DNA of 64,000 nucleotides from Carettochelys insculpta (taxonomy: Eukaryota; Chordata; Testudines; Carettochelyidae), in contig NC_134150.1 of assembly GCF_033958435.1 (NCBI RefSeq), positions 37,815,501 through 37,879,500 on the forward strand, in the 5' to 3' direction. Shown one piece after another: positions 50,187 through 61,191 of this stretch. The translations under genes and the position numbers were made by a program. A model generated the notes under the pieces. It made no database searches and was not told the origin of the DNA. It saw nothing but the letters and a program-made list of their open reading frames with translations. How positions within the stretch are numbered: position 1 is the stretch's first letter; each line of letters begins with the position of its first letter.

Positions 50187-53100
50187 ATTCCCTGGGAACA
50201 TGCAAGTTTCTTCTGGAGAACAATCCACTGATCCTGAGCGACAGCAACATTCACGTGATGGCATCTGTTCTGAACTCACACTCCTTGCCAATTTCTTTCA
50301 GGGAATTTAAAAAAAATCTCAACAGGTTCTGACTCCCTTGTCCAGGTCACATCTGCTCCAGTTCAGTATTTTGCTTTGTTTTTTAAAAAATTCCACCAGG
50401 GCATTCAGACTGTTGTGACTTCCATTTCTAAAAGAGGTGTGCTAAACAGCTTGGGTGTGGATTAATTTACAACAAACAACGCAACCTCCTGCTTGTGCAA
50501 AGATAGCGTTGTAGGTTTTGAAGTCTCTACCCCATTGGAAGTACCAACACATGTCGGCAAGCGGAATATGTATCGAAATATTGTTCGATTGGTGGGCCCT
50601 TTAAAAATTATTTTGAAATCTGCTGCTTTCGTTGAGTGGAGCATTCAATTTTTTTTTGGAACAATGTGTTTTTGGGAAGAGGGGTTCTGCTTAAGAGCGA
50701 AACCTGCTTGTTTTCCTAATCTGCTTGCATGTGCATAGGAAACGTTGAGTTAGGGCCATGATATATTGCATTACGTCAAGTGTTGTCACGATGGTATATG
50801 TGATCTGTTGGCTTGTGGCCACCTGAAAGACTGCTGGAAATGATGTCTAGAAAATGTGGTGAAAGTATGAAAAGGTGGTGAACATCCCACCCCAGAGAAA
50901 CAACGAGCTTAGCCAACCAAATGAAACGGCATTGGTGTTTGCTGGCCAAACATTAGCAGATAGTTAGGAAGTTGGATTACCTCTGAGAAGTGGAGGAATT
51001 AGAGCTCCTGTCCTGGCACATCTCTGTACTATGCTACATACTAGTTTTTTTATTTACAGTTAAATGCAATTTATTGTTCTATACAGCAGTGCTGGTTTTG
51101 TCGGTAGTAGTTAAGCAGTGATAAAAAGTTAATCTTATTTTTGTTAGAAATGCATCTATATAAACTGTGTTCACTTTATCTTAATGAAACTTTTCTTCTC
51201 TTCTTCTTCTTTTTTTTTAAATACAGTTCTGAGGCTTTAAATGTATGGAATGGGGCTGGGGTGTTTCCTTGCATACAATCGATATATAGCAATTTTAGCT
51301 TCCAACATGATTACAATGTCCGAGCATCTGAAATCCAGAGTGTTGGGTTTTTAAAACTTATGTTTACTAATGAATTTATATTTAATAATTTGAGTCATTC
51401 TGCTCCTAAAAGCCAATTAAAATATGGAAGTATTTAAAAAATTAAAACTAACCATAAAATCAGCCTAAAATGAACTGTCCTATAAGACAATTTGGCAATT
51501 TGATTTAAGCTAATTTATTCCCAACTTTTGGAGGTTTAGTAACATTGACCTAAGCCCAAATGTATTTGGCCTTAATGGTCAGACATACATCAACTTACTT
51601 TAACGCTGCAAAGGCCATGTAACCTTTAGCTCTTTGATTGATGTAAAAAGATATCCTTTCACCCTGTAACTTGATTGTAGTATCCAACATATGGGAAATA
51701 TTTCACTTACTGTTACAGTTATTCAGCCATTCTATTTGACAGATGCTTCATGGATTTCCATAGCTTTCTGATGTTCAGTCTATATTTAAATTAAACTAGA
51801 GGGATCGGCAAGCCAGTCATAAACCTATTCAAAAATGTTTGGCCAGTAGCATTACATGGATAAGCACTTATTTTATTTAATTTTTAAACCCCATGAAATC
51901 AGCAAGGAAATTACATTCATCTGGCCATTTGTTTCATAACTATGGTTTCCTTTCCTTGTGAAATCTGTATTTAGAAAGACCTTTCATAAGCAAGCAGGTT
52001 TGCTCGTTTTCAAGAAGTTACACACAGCAAGCCTTTGAAATGGCTCTGGTAAATTAATGTAACACCTATACTTTATTTAATGTGGTCTTTTAAGGTACAT
52101 TGTGTTTACTTTTATAGTATGGAAACCAGTTACATTTTCAAGGTAAAGTTATGAGAAAAGAACAGCTGGAATATTTCTTTAAAAAGTGCCTGTTTGAAAG
52201 TTACTGAAATCTTGGCAATGAGTTAAGTCAGAGAGAACCTTTCCACTGACTTCATGAGTATTAGGTTGGACTCATCTTGAGTTCTATTGTACATCCCAAA
52301 GTGGAACACTTATTCTATTACCCTGTCTGTGAGAATCAGTCATCTTGTAATAGGATGGAAAGACATCTGGACTGGAAAAATCTGAGAATCCCCAAGAGCA
52401 ATATACACAAATTCAGTTGACTTAGAATGTATCTTTCTTACAAAAGAGGGAGGAGAAAGAGTTAATACCCTAACATAAAAAAGTGAAATTGTGAATATAA
52501 AATACATTTATATCATCATTCTATATCTTCGACCAAACAATTTGGATTTTCAGAAACTAGTATTATCGTTAAGTCAGTGTGTCTGTTTAGTTTTATATAT
52601 GCTGTACAACAGATAAATCAGGACTTTGATGAACAATCATTCTTTGACATTCTGGGTGCTATTAGTTTAAATAATATCTCTATCGTGTTTAGGAAGGGTC
52701 ACATCCTGCAAGGCATATCTTTAGTTGTGGTCAGTTGTATTATATCAGCTGCCTAGAGTTAGGTGAAACAGACTCTGTTTTTAGCCAACTATATGCTGAT
52801 TTTACCTCTGTCTTACCAGACCGTTTCTCAGTCTGTTTCAATAGAGCTTTTCTAGGTGCAGTGTGTCCTTGATTTTATATTATGGAACACCCTGATTTAG
52901 GTGCTGATTCAACAAGGTTCTTACGAGCATGCTTGACTTTAAGCATGTAAGTAGCCTCACTGAAGCCCAGGGATCAGATTGCTAAGGTGCCTAACTACTA
53001 CTGCGATGAACAGGCATTAGGTGCCTAAATATCTGGGAAAATCTAAGCCCAAAAGACCCAGTGGTTAAGTACCTGGCTCAATTGAGATCTCATACGTTTT

Positions 53101-54186
53101 TATTGCTGGCTAGTAAGTTTCATTTCAACACCAATAAAAATTAATGAGGAACATCATGTCACACAGTTGTCACTGAAGGAAATCTCCACATGCTAGATTT
53201 CTAAATAGCGGAATTAGTTTCTTGGAGGAGAGGGATGGATGAGTCAGTGTGCAGTAACCGTGTTTAGTTCAGTGTGTCTCACCTGACTGATATGCAGTGT
53301 GATGCATCTTGTGACAGCTCACTTTTTCTCTTTAAAGGCATCAGTGGCATTTCAGCCATCACTCTAGGAAGGGTCTCCAGAAATTTAGATTTGATTGGCT
53401 GTACATTCTAAACATTTTGGGTTAGAGTCCTGCATCCTCATTGTGTTCAAATAATTGCTCGTTTTGGCCCCGTTTCAGGACTCATTGAGTTGGGGCCTGA
53501 GCATAAGACGAAAGTTAAGCCAGTAAGATTTAAGCACATGCTAAAAGTTAAGCAGTCATTGAAGTGCTGTCCTAAATAAGGGTGCTTTCCCGAATCAGGG
53601 CCCACAAGAAGTCCCACTGAAGTCAGGGTGCATTGTGCGTAGTATCTGAAATCAATGGGACCAATAACACACTAAGGTGCTACTGAGCATGAGTTAGTGT
53701 GTCCAAATTTGGCTTCTCTTTTGATTTCTCCAGTATGGGGATGGTGGATATGTGAAAATAACAACGGGGCAAAGGGTGGGGGAAGGGGAAACTCCACCAA
53801 AAAACAGAAGAAAAGTCTCTTTGTTTTTTATTTTAATGGCACACCTAAATTTTAAGGCAGTTGAAGTTGGGAATTAGATCAATTGAAACCCTTCCTTGCA
53901 TTTCGGTTGCTCTTACCTGACTTTGAAGCGGGTATTGAGTTGAATAGCTATTTGACCATAGGCTGCCTCAGCCTGCAGTTTGTGTTTGCTTTTTTCTATG
54001 AAAAACGGGTTTTTTTGTTTTTACTACTTCCTGTGTACAAAAGTTGAGTGTAAATGGATTTTGCCTTTGCATGTTCTTTATTGGACCATATTTTTGTTTC
54101 CAAAACTATAATTTTTCTAAGTACAGAGCAGTAAAATATCTTTGTTTTGGTTTCTGATTTGTGAAATAAAAACTATATGAAAAGAT
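50187..54186 (+). other. CRISPLD2: Long 3' UTR of CRISPLD2
   Basis: It follows the TAA at 50184-50186 and runs about 4.0 kb to the AATAAA at 54165. I see no CR1, SINE, hAT or Penelope fragment here, although the introns and downstream DNA are full of them, and the sequence is AT-rich. Both points support one continuous transcribed UTR under constraint. Several ATTTA and TTATTTAA motifs occur. The cleavage site is estimated. Confidence 0.65.
54165..54170 (+). terminator. CRISPLD2: Polyadenylation signal AATAAA
   Basis: A canonical AATAAA in 'gtgaaataaaaactatatg', followed by T-rich sequence. It closes the repeat-free block that begins at the CRISPLD2 stop codon, and recognisable repeats resume after it. 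Confidence 0.6.
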
Positions 54187-54654
54187 TTTAATGTTTACCT
54201 TTTCACTGGCTTTATTTAGGAGGCTGAATGTTGGAATTTCTGTATGTTTATATGTAGTATTTTAGCCAGCCCCCAAAAGGGATGAAACCCCAAATAAATC
54301 CAACTCTGTGTAAAATATTTAAACAAAGGAGACTCATAAGTTCACTCTCTTTATCAATGAGAGAGAGAGATGCACACTAGTTGCTTCCCCACAAGTAACA
54401 ATTATTTACAGTGGGCCTGATAGTAAATAAAAGTATTTTTGTTAAACACTAACAGTAGGTTTTTAAGTGGTTACAAGTGAAAACAGACAGATCAAAGTAA
54501 GCTATCAAATTAAAATGAAAAGAAAATTTACAGCTAGTTCTAATTCACTTAGAAACTAATTGCATATAGATTCTTACCTGAAACAGCTGTTGTTATTTCA
54601 GATATAATCTTTAAGGCAGAGACAAACTCTTTCACTCTGACTTGGGTCTCCATT

Positions 54655-55030
54655 GCAACTCTATTTCAAAATAAGATATTGTGAAACAGCTTTTTTGAAA
54701 TATCTTATTTTGAAATAACACAACTACACACAAAATGTATTTCAAAATAACACTTCCAGACACACAGAGCTATTTTGAAATAGTGCTATTGAAGCCCATT
54801 ATGGCTTATTTTGAAATAGCGCTATTTTGTGTTTTAATAGTGCCTGTTTTGAAATAGCAATTTTGAAATGGACATTAATTCACCTGAATTGAGGGTTGCC
54901 AATTTCAAAATAGCGGGGTGTTATTTTGATTTTATTTCTAAATAGTGTGTGTGTAGTCTAAACAATAGCAAAGTTATTTCGCAACAATAGCAGTTATTTC
55001 AAAATAACTCTGTACTGTAGCTGTAGCCTT
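54655..55030. mobile_element. Decayed MITE (atttcaaaata palindromes)
   Basis: Many copies of attttgaaata and atttcaaaataa recur in both orientations. The right end reads cagagt...tgtagctgtagcc in reverse, like the ggctacgtctac ends elsewhere. Compared with 11139-11847, tcga has become ttga or tcaa, consistent with CpG decay of an older relative. Confidence 0.6.
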
Positions 55031-55231
55031 TGTGTCCATTTAGGGTGTGCCAGGATATTTCTTAGGCCAGCCAAAGACAAAAAGCTGAAAGCTTCCCACT
55101 GCTTAAAAGACTTTTCTCTCAGGGCAGGAATCTGTTGTTTTACATCTTCACTTCTATAGAACTATACCAGATTCAAAATGGCTTTCAGTACCAGGAGGGA
55201 TGCTCACATATCTTCTAGCAGCAACCACCTT

Positions 55232-55830
55232 AGAATCATAGAATTCTAGGACTGGAAGGGACCTCAGGAGGTCATCTAGTCCAGCCCCCTGCCTAAAGCG
55301 GGATCAGCCCCACCTAAATCATCCCAATCATGACTATGTCAAGCCAGGACTTAAAAACCTCTAGGGATGGAGATTCCACCACTGCTCATGGTAACTCATT
55401 CCAGTGGTTCATCACCCTCCTGGTGAAGTAGTTTTTCCTAATATCCAACCTACATCTTTCCCTCTGTAACTTCAGACCATTGCTCCTTGTTCTGCCATCT
55501 GTCACCATTGAAAACAGTCTCTCTCCATCCTCTTTAGAACCTGCCCCCCCTTTTAGGAAATTGAAAGTTGCTATCAAATCACTCCTCAGTCTTCTCTTCT
55601 GCAAACTAAATAAGCCCAAATCTCTCAGCCTCTTGTCATAAGTCATGTGCTCCAGCCCCTTAATAATTTTCGTTGCCCTCTGCTGAACGCACTCCAGTAT
55701 GTCCACATCTCTTCTATACTGGGGGGCCCAGAACTGGATGCAATACTCCAGATGTGGCCTCACCAGTGCTGTATAAAGGAGTAATAAGTTCTCTAGATCA
55801 GCTGGAAAACAAGGGTGTTTACAGGTCATT
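55232..55830 (-). mobile_element. CR1 LINE 3' fragment
   Basis: The - strand frame 55841-55386 encodes a CR1 C-terminus ([40 protein letters not shown]). The 3' tail unit agaatcatagaattctagg lies at 55233. 5'-truncated, downstream of CRISPLD2. Confidence 0.9.
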
Positions 55831-55849
55831 AAGCTGATCACTCAGTCAT

Positions 55850-56850
55850 GAGGTTTCCAGGGCATGAGAAATGGCTATCAGCACATTTAAAACTACAAGC
55901 AGACTTACACTTCATATTTTTAACTTCACATACAAGAAAGATTCATGCACCAAAATAAGATATACAGGGTCAGAAGACTGTAATATTAACACTTACAGGT
56001 TAGACGAGGTATTTTGTCTAAAACCTCTCTGAGTTATGCATATTTGTATTCCTAACCCAATTTTCAGAAAGTATGGGCAGTGAGAGACTATCCCTGGGGT
56101 GTCCAGCCAACTCATAGGGCAGGACTGGTTTGAGGCTCTATTGTCTGGCAATCTGAATACAGATAAGTTCAATTAATGGGAAGGGACCTCAGATGAGCGT
56201 ATGGCTGCGTTTTCCCTTACTGTATTTAAATTTAAAGGTGTCACTTGTCCTCTCCCCAAGATTTGAGATGGGTATAAACTCTTCAATGGTTCACTCATTC
56301 AAGAAGAGGCAGTGATACAACAGAAGCAGTGTTATCTGCTTTACATTTGGACATTCAGGGGAGTTTGTTTATGTCAGTAGAGCCGACTCTTGTATCCTTC
56401 TGAGAGGGCTGATGACATTTCATACAGCCACTCTCAGCCCTTTCTGGAATGCTTTCTTCCTCCACAGCGGAACACTTTCCCATACTGCTTCGTGATGAGT
56501 TCCACTGGTATCACTGCTGTAAATAGGCTTGTGAATGGCTGGCCTGGATGGCTTTGGGACATCAGTAGCTTCTGAGCTCTCTCTGCCTTTGTTATTCTTG
56601 GGAGTGAGAGACCTCCTGAAATCACCACTGCTTTAGAAAATTGTGCCCGTATGCCTGAGTGTTCAGAGTCAGCAGGCAGCTGCTTAACCTCCATCAGCCA
56701 TGTTGGGGGGCAGCTTTTCTCTCTTTACCTTACAGGTACTATGAAGGATGCAACAGGGAGCTACAACTATTGGGATATTTTTCTCAGTGAGATCCAATCT
56801 AGTGAGTAAACACTGAGAACGTCCCTAACATCTTCCCAAAGCCCTTTGGA
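55850..56850. other. Intergenic, nothing recognised
   Basis: No conserved frame in either strand; only short open frames. Confidence 0.35.
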
Positions 56851-56853
56851 CAG

Positions 56854-57490
56854 TCATTCAGCATCTGCTGAGCCGATCTGAATCTTTCCTTGGTCCTGTA
56901 GGTATAGCAGGTATATAGCTTCATGAGCAGTGGGAGCAAAGTAGGCTGTGTCCTTCAGAATCGCTACAGGCATTTCAATAGTGTCAATGGTGACCCACTG
57001 GTCAGGAAAGAAGGCCCCTGCCTGCAGTGTTCTGAACAGTCCTGTGTTCTTAAAGACCTGAGCACCAAGTCTCCGAGACAAACCCACACTGATCTCCGTG
57101 AAGTGTCGATATTGAAACACGAGTGCTTGTGTAACCATAGAACAGTAACTCTTTCCCACTGGCGCACTCTGTGGGCTGATGCCAACGTATGGACACATGG
57201 CTCTATTGTCCCACCACAGTTCAGGAACTTCACTTCTGCAAAGCCATCCACTGTGTCTTGGGCAGCACTGAGTGTTACAGTCCTGCATAGCAGGAGGCAG
57301 TTCATGACCTTGCACAATTAGGCCCCCTCCGGTGGGGTTTCCAAGTCCGTAATGGTTTCCAAAGGACTGGTAGCAATCCAGCTTGCAGACTTCTAAACAG
57401 CTGTCTTCTCTTCCACGTGGGAAGGAAACTCATTCTCCCAGTTTGGCTGCTGACTCTAAAACATAAAAGCATTAAATATCCATATTTCCT
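56854..57490 (-). pseudogene. PIF/Harbinger transposase (HARBI1-like) remnant
   Basis: The - strand has two shifted frames that together resemble the HARBI1-type nuclease found in many reptile genomes. The first gives a helix-turn-helix-like GNHYGLGNPTGG, then RTVTLSAAQDTVDGFAEVKF and LNCGGTIE. The second gives SMVTQALVFQYRHFTEISVG, then FKNTGLFRTLQAGAFFPDQ and EMPVAILKD. The expected DDE pattern (GGxIDGTH, NV.WPG..HD, GD.AY) is damaged: the aspartates after GG and in GDPAY are replaced. At least two frame changes are seen. Not functional. Confidence 0.75.
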
Positions 57491-57783
57491 CACCCACATT
57501 TCTGGATGATATTAATCACCAGAGTTTAATTCGCTTTCAGAAAAGATCTCTCTCTTATAATGCAGAAGTATTGTATAGACAAAGGGTCAATTGGCACAAA
57601 ACAGACATAAAAAACTCCAGATTCACAAACCAGTTAGTCAACATTTTAATAGAATGGGGCATTCTGTCAATGACCTAAAGGTATGTGTGTTTATTGAAGA
57701 AGAATTATCGCACTGTTCTGGAAAGGGAAACAGCCGAGCTGGCTTTTATATTCAAATTCGGCACATTAACACATGGTTTAAAT

Positions 57784-57979
57784 CATGGGTGTCCAACCTT
57801 TTGGCTTGCCTGGGCCGCATTGAGTGAAGAGGAATTGTCTTGGGCCGCATATAAAATATATAATATAGTTAATGTATATAAATCACATAATAATGTTAAA
57901 AGTTTATGATCTTGTGGGGCTGCATTACTAGCTGTCCAGGGCCGCATGCGGCCTGTGGGCCGCGGGTTGGACACACCTG
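57784..57979. mobile_element. Small hAT element inside the Penelope copy, MER30-like
   Basis: The ends catgggtgtccaacc and ggttggacacacctg are inverted. It is flanked by identical gtttaaat at 57776-57783 and 57980-57987. The intact site, acatggtttaaatcgtgatg, is present in the neighbouring Penelope copy at about 60890-60909. The body (ccttttggcttgcctgggcc, aggaattgtcttgggccgca, gccgcatgcggcctgtgggc) resembles mammalian MER30/Charlie-type elements, as recalled rather than searched. Confidence 0.92.
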
Positions 57980-58310
57980 GTTTAAATCGTGATGGGAACT
58001 TTCTGAGTCACTATAGGGGCTTGTCTGCATACTTGGCTCAGTCTAATTCTTGACCTTCCCCCCCACCCCTCCACTCTCTGATTTGCTCACCTTGATTATC
58101 TTTTTCTGATTTGTCCTCCTTGCTTACTGTTTTTGGTTCTCTGTGCCTTAAATATTGAGTCTGTTCCAGTCTGGCTATGGTCTGAAGAAGTGGGTCTGTC
58201 CCATGAAAGCTCACCTAATAAACAATATTGCTAGTCTTTAAAGTGCTACTTGACTGCTTTTTGTTTTGATAGTGTGTAGACTAGCACAGCTTCCTCTCTG
58301 TTACTATTCA

Positions 58311-58510
58311 ACATGCAAGGCACTACATTGAGCCATTTGGAATGGAGATCCATCAACTACATGAAACAACTAGCCCAGATCCAGACAGACATCATCTTTC
58401 TCTCCAAATGCAAGAAAATGGACATTGTACCCAAGGGACTGGCAGTGAAAAACCCATTACAATCAACATACTACACTGACTACAGTGAACATCTATGCAA
58501 CATGCTCTAA
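58311..58510 (+). pseudogene. Penelope-like ORF, N-terminal piece
   Basis: The ATG at 58311 follows the tail of the upstream partial copy (ctgttactattcaacatgc). The 65-codon frame (MQGTTLSHLEWRSINYMKQL) ends in a stop. Further fragments of the same protein lie in other frames up to about 59270, for example IIKPADKGGAVVILNKSDYE near 59160. Confidence 0.6.
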
Positions 58511-59273
58511 GAAACTGAGGAACCACTTGATCAAAATCCTTTACAATAAAAGATGATCAAAAATGAACTCTCTGAACTTGAAATTATCATCAACGAACAG
58601 GCATCCAGGCAAGACCCCACAGTATGAGGCTTTACCAGTGCCAGACAAGATATTTATAAAACACACTTCCTCTTTCTACAAAAAAGAAAAGAGAATAAAT
58701 TTTCTTCATTACTTCGTTCCTCAGGATACTTCAACCACAAAAACAGTAGCTCGACTAACAACATTGTTAACCTTTCAAATTACCTACTCAGCCCAGCAGA
58801 GGAGTCTCTCTTATCCCGGGGTCTTTCCGTCTGCCCTACCTCCTCCACAAACTTAATACAATTCTGTGGTGACCTTGAAGCCTTCTTTCACTGCCTCCGT
58901 CTAAAGGAATTTTTCCAGTACACCTATGAACAACAGTCTGACTCTCTCAACTCCCCCTACCAACAACAAAAGAAGAATAACTCTATGTGGACTTCCCTGA
59001 GGGCCGTAGTGAAAGTCTGGACTCCTACATACAGTGCTTCCGCAACCGTGCTCAGGCTGACATTATACACAAACAATGCCAAATGAGACACAATCTCAAC
59101 TATGCTGAACGCCATGCTGTCCAGAGAGTCTCAAAAATAACCGAGACATCATAATCAAACCAGCTGACAAAGGGGGTGCTGTTGTCATCCTGAATAAGTC
59201 AGACTATGAACAGGAGGCAGCCAGACAACTCTCCAACACCACATTTTACAGACCTCTCTCCGCTGATCCCACT

Positions 59274-60387
59274 TTGGAATTCCAAAGGAAATTACAACAA
59301 CTACTGAAGGAACTCCCTGCTGCTACTTGGGACCTCATTCACTCAGACACACCATCTGAGCCGCAGCCTGGATTATTCTATTTACTTCCCAAAATCCACA
59401 AACCTGGAAACCCTGGATGCCCTATCATTTCAGGTATTGGCACCCTTACCACTGGACTATCCAGTTACATGGACACCCTCCTCAAACCCTATGCCACCAA
59501 CGCTCCCAGCTTATATCCAAGATACCACTGACTTCCTGAGGAAATTACAAAACATCAGAAAAGTTCCTGATAACGCCATCCTTGCCACAATGGATGTGGA
59601 GGCTCTGTACACTAATATTCCACATAAAGACGGATTACAAGCAATCAGAAATACCATCCCTGATGTCACCACAGCCAATCTGGTGACTGACCTCTGTAAC
59701 TTTGTTCTCACACACAATCATTTCCGTTTTGGGGACAATTTATACCTCCAGATTAGTGGAACTGCTATGGGCACCCGCATGGCCTCACAATATGCTAATA
59801 TATTTATGGCTGACCTGGAACAACGATTCCTCAGCTCTCGTCCCTTATTACCACTCCTCTACTTAAGATACATTGATGACATCTTTATGATTTGGACCCA
59901 TGGTACAGAGGCTCTAGAAGAATTCCACAGAGACTTTAACAATCTACACCCCACCAACTTATGCCTCGATTACAACATGCAAGAGATACATTTCCTGGAC
60001 ACTACAGTACTAATCAAGGATGGTCTGATCACTACCACACTGTACCGAAAACCTACTGATCACTATACTTATCTACACCCTTCTAGTTTCCATCCTGCAC
60101 ACGTGACTAGATCCATTGTTTACAGTCAAGCTCTTACGTACAATCGCATTTGCTCTGATCCAACTGACAGAGACCAAAAACTACAAGAACGTTACCAAAT
60201 ATTCATAAACCTGAATTACCCACCAGGAGAAGTTAAAAACAAATCGACAGGGCCAGACAAATACCCAGAGACCAGCTACTCCAAGATCGGCCCAAAAAAA
60301 CCAAGAACAGAACACCACTGGTCATCACTTACAGCCCCCAACTCAAACCACTTCAACGAATTATTAAAGAACTACAACCTGTCCTGA
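59274..60387 (+). pseudogene. Penelope-like reverse transcriptase (broken)
   Basis: The first frame (59274-59531) carries the family block FYLLPKIHKPGNPGCPIISG. The main frame (59437-60387) carries motif A (ATMDVEALYTNIPH), motif B (QISGTAMGTRMASQYANIF) and the catalytic YIDD at 59869-59880, then HFLDTTV and LYRKPTDHYTYLHPSSFHP. The catalytic residues look intact, but the two frames are offset by one base, so it is disrupted. Confidence 0.92.
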
Positions 60388-60599
60388 ATCAGGATGCCAC
60401 ACTCCAGAAGGCCCTGGGTGACATGCCTGTTCTCTCCTACAGACAACCTCCGGAGGATCCTCACTAACAGCCACAGTCTATACCCCTAAATACCAGTCCT
60501 GGAACCTTTCCTTGCAACAAAGCCCGCTGCCAGCTTTGTCCACATATCTTCTCTGGAAATACCATCACTGGACCTAACCAGGTTACTCACAGAATCTCG

Positions 60600-60968
60600 G
60601 GCACTTTCTCATGCTCCTCTACTAACATCATATATGCCATCATGTGCCAATGATGCCCAGATGCTTTGTATATTGGACTGACTTCTAATTCCCTTAGACA
60701 AAGGGTCAATGGGCACAAAACAGACATCAAAACACTCCAGATCCACAAACCAGTTAGTCAACCTTTTAATGGAATGGGGTATTCTGTCAATGACCTAAAG
60801 GTATTTGTGTTACTGAAGAAGAATTATCGCACCATTCTGAAAAGGGAAACAGCCGAGCTGGCTTTTATATTCAAATTCAGCACATTAACACATGGTTTAA
60901 ATCGTGATGGGAACTTTCTGAGTCACTATAGGTGCTCGTCTGCATACTTGGCCCAATCTAATTCTTGA
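60600..60968 (+). pseudogene. Penelope-like GIY-YIG endonuclease region (broken)
   Basis: It contains NIIYAIMCQ, an in-frame TGA, then CPDALYIGLTSNSLRQRVNG and HKTDI. IYA...YIG is the GIY-YIG signature as it appears in Penelope-like elements, and R/H residues follow as expected. It is in a different frame from the reverse transcriptase. Confidence 0.85.
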
Positions 60969-61191
60969 CTTTCCCCCCCACCCCTCCACTCTCTGATTTG
61001 CTCACCTTAATTATCTTTTTCTGATTTGTCCTCCTTGCGTACTGTTTTTGGTTCTCTGTGCCTTAAATATTGAGTCTGTTCTGGTCTGGCTATGGTCTGA
61101 AGAAGTGGGTCTGTCCCACGAAAGCTCACCTAATAAACTATTTTGCTAGTCTTTAAAGTGCTACTTGACTGCTTTTTGTTTTGATTGTATA

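Larger units (their letters stand above)
57578..61183 (+). mobile_element. Penelope-like retroelement in pseudo-LTR arrangement
   Basis: A 5'-truncated copy (about 57578-58270, GIY-YIG end plus 3' tail) runs directly into a longer copy (about 58271-61183). Both end in tctttaaagtgctacttgac and gctttttgttttgat. The 8-mer attgtata occurs just outside both ends (57570-57577 and 61184-61191). Partial tandem copies of this kind, called pseudo-LTRs, are known for Penelope-like elements. The longer copy has an N-terminal frame, a reverse transcriptase and a GIY-YIG endonuclease region, all broken by stops and frame changes. Confidence 0.9.

Noticed and set aside
56923..57321. 132-codon + strand frame
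   Set aside because: It is the antisense shadow of the HARBI1-like remnant, whose recognisable motifs are on the - strand.
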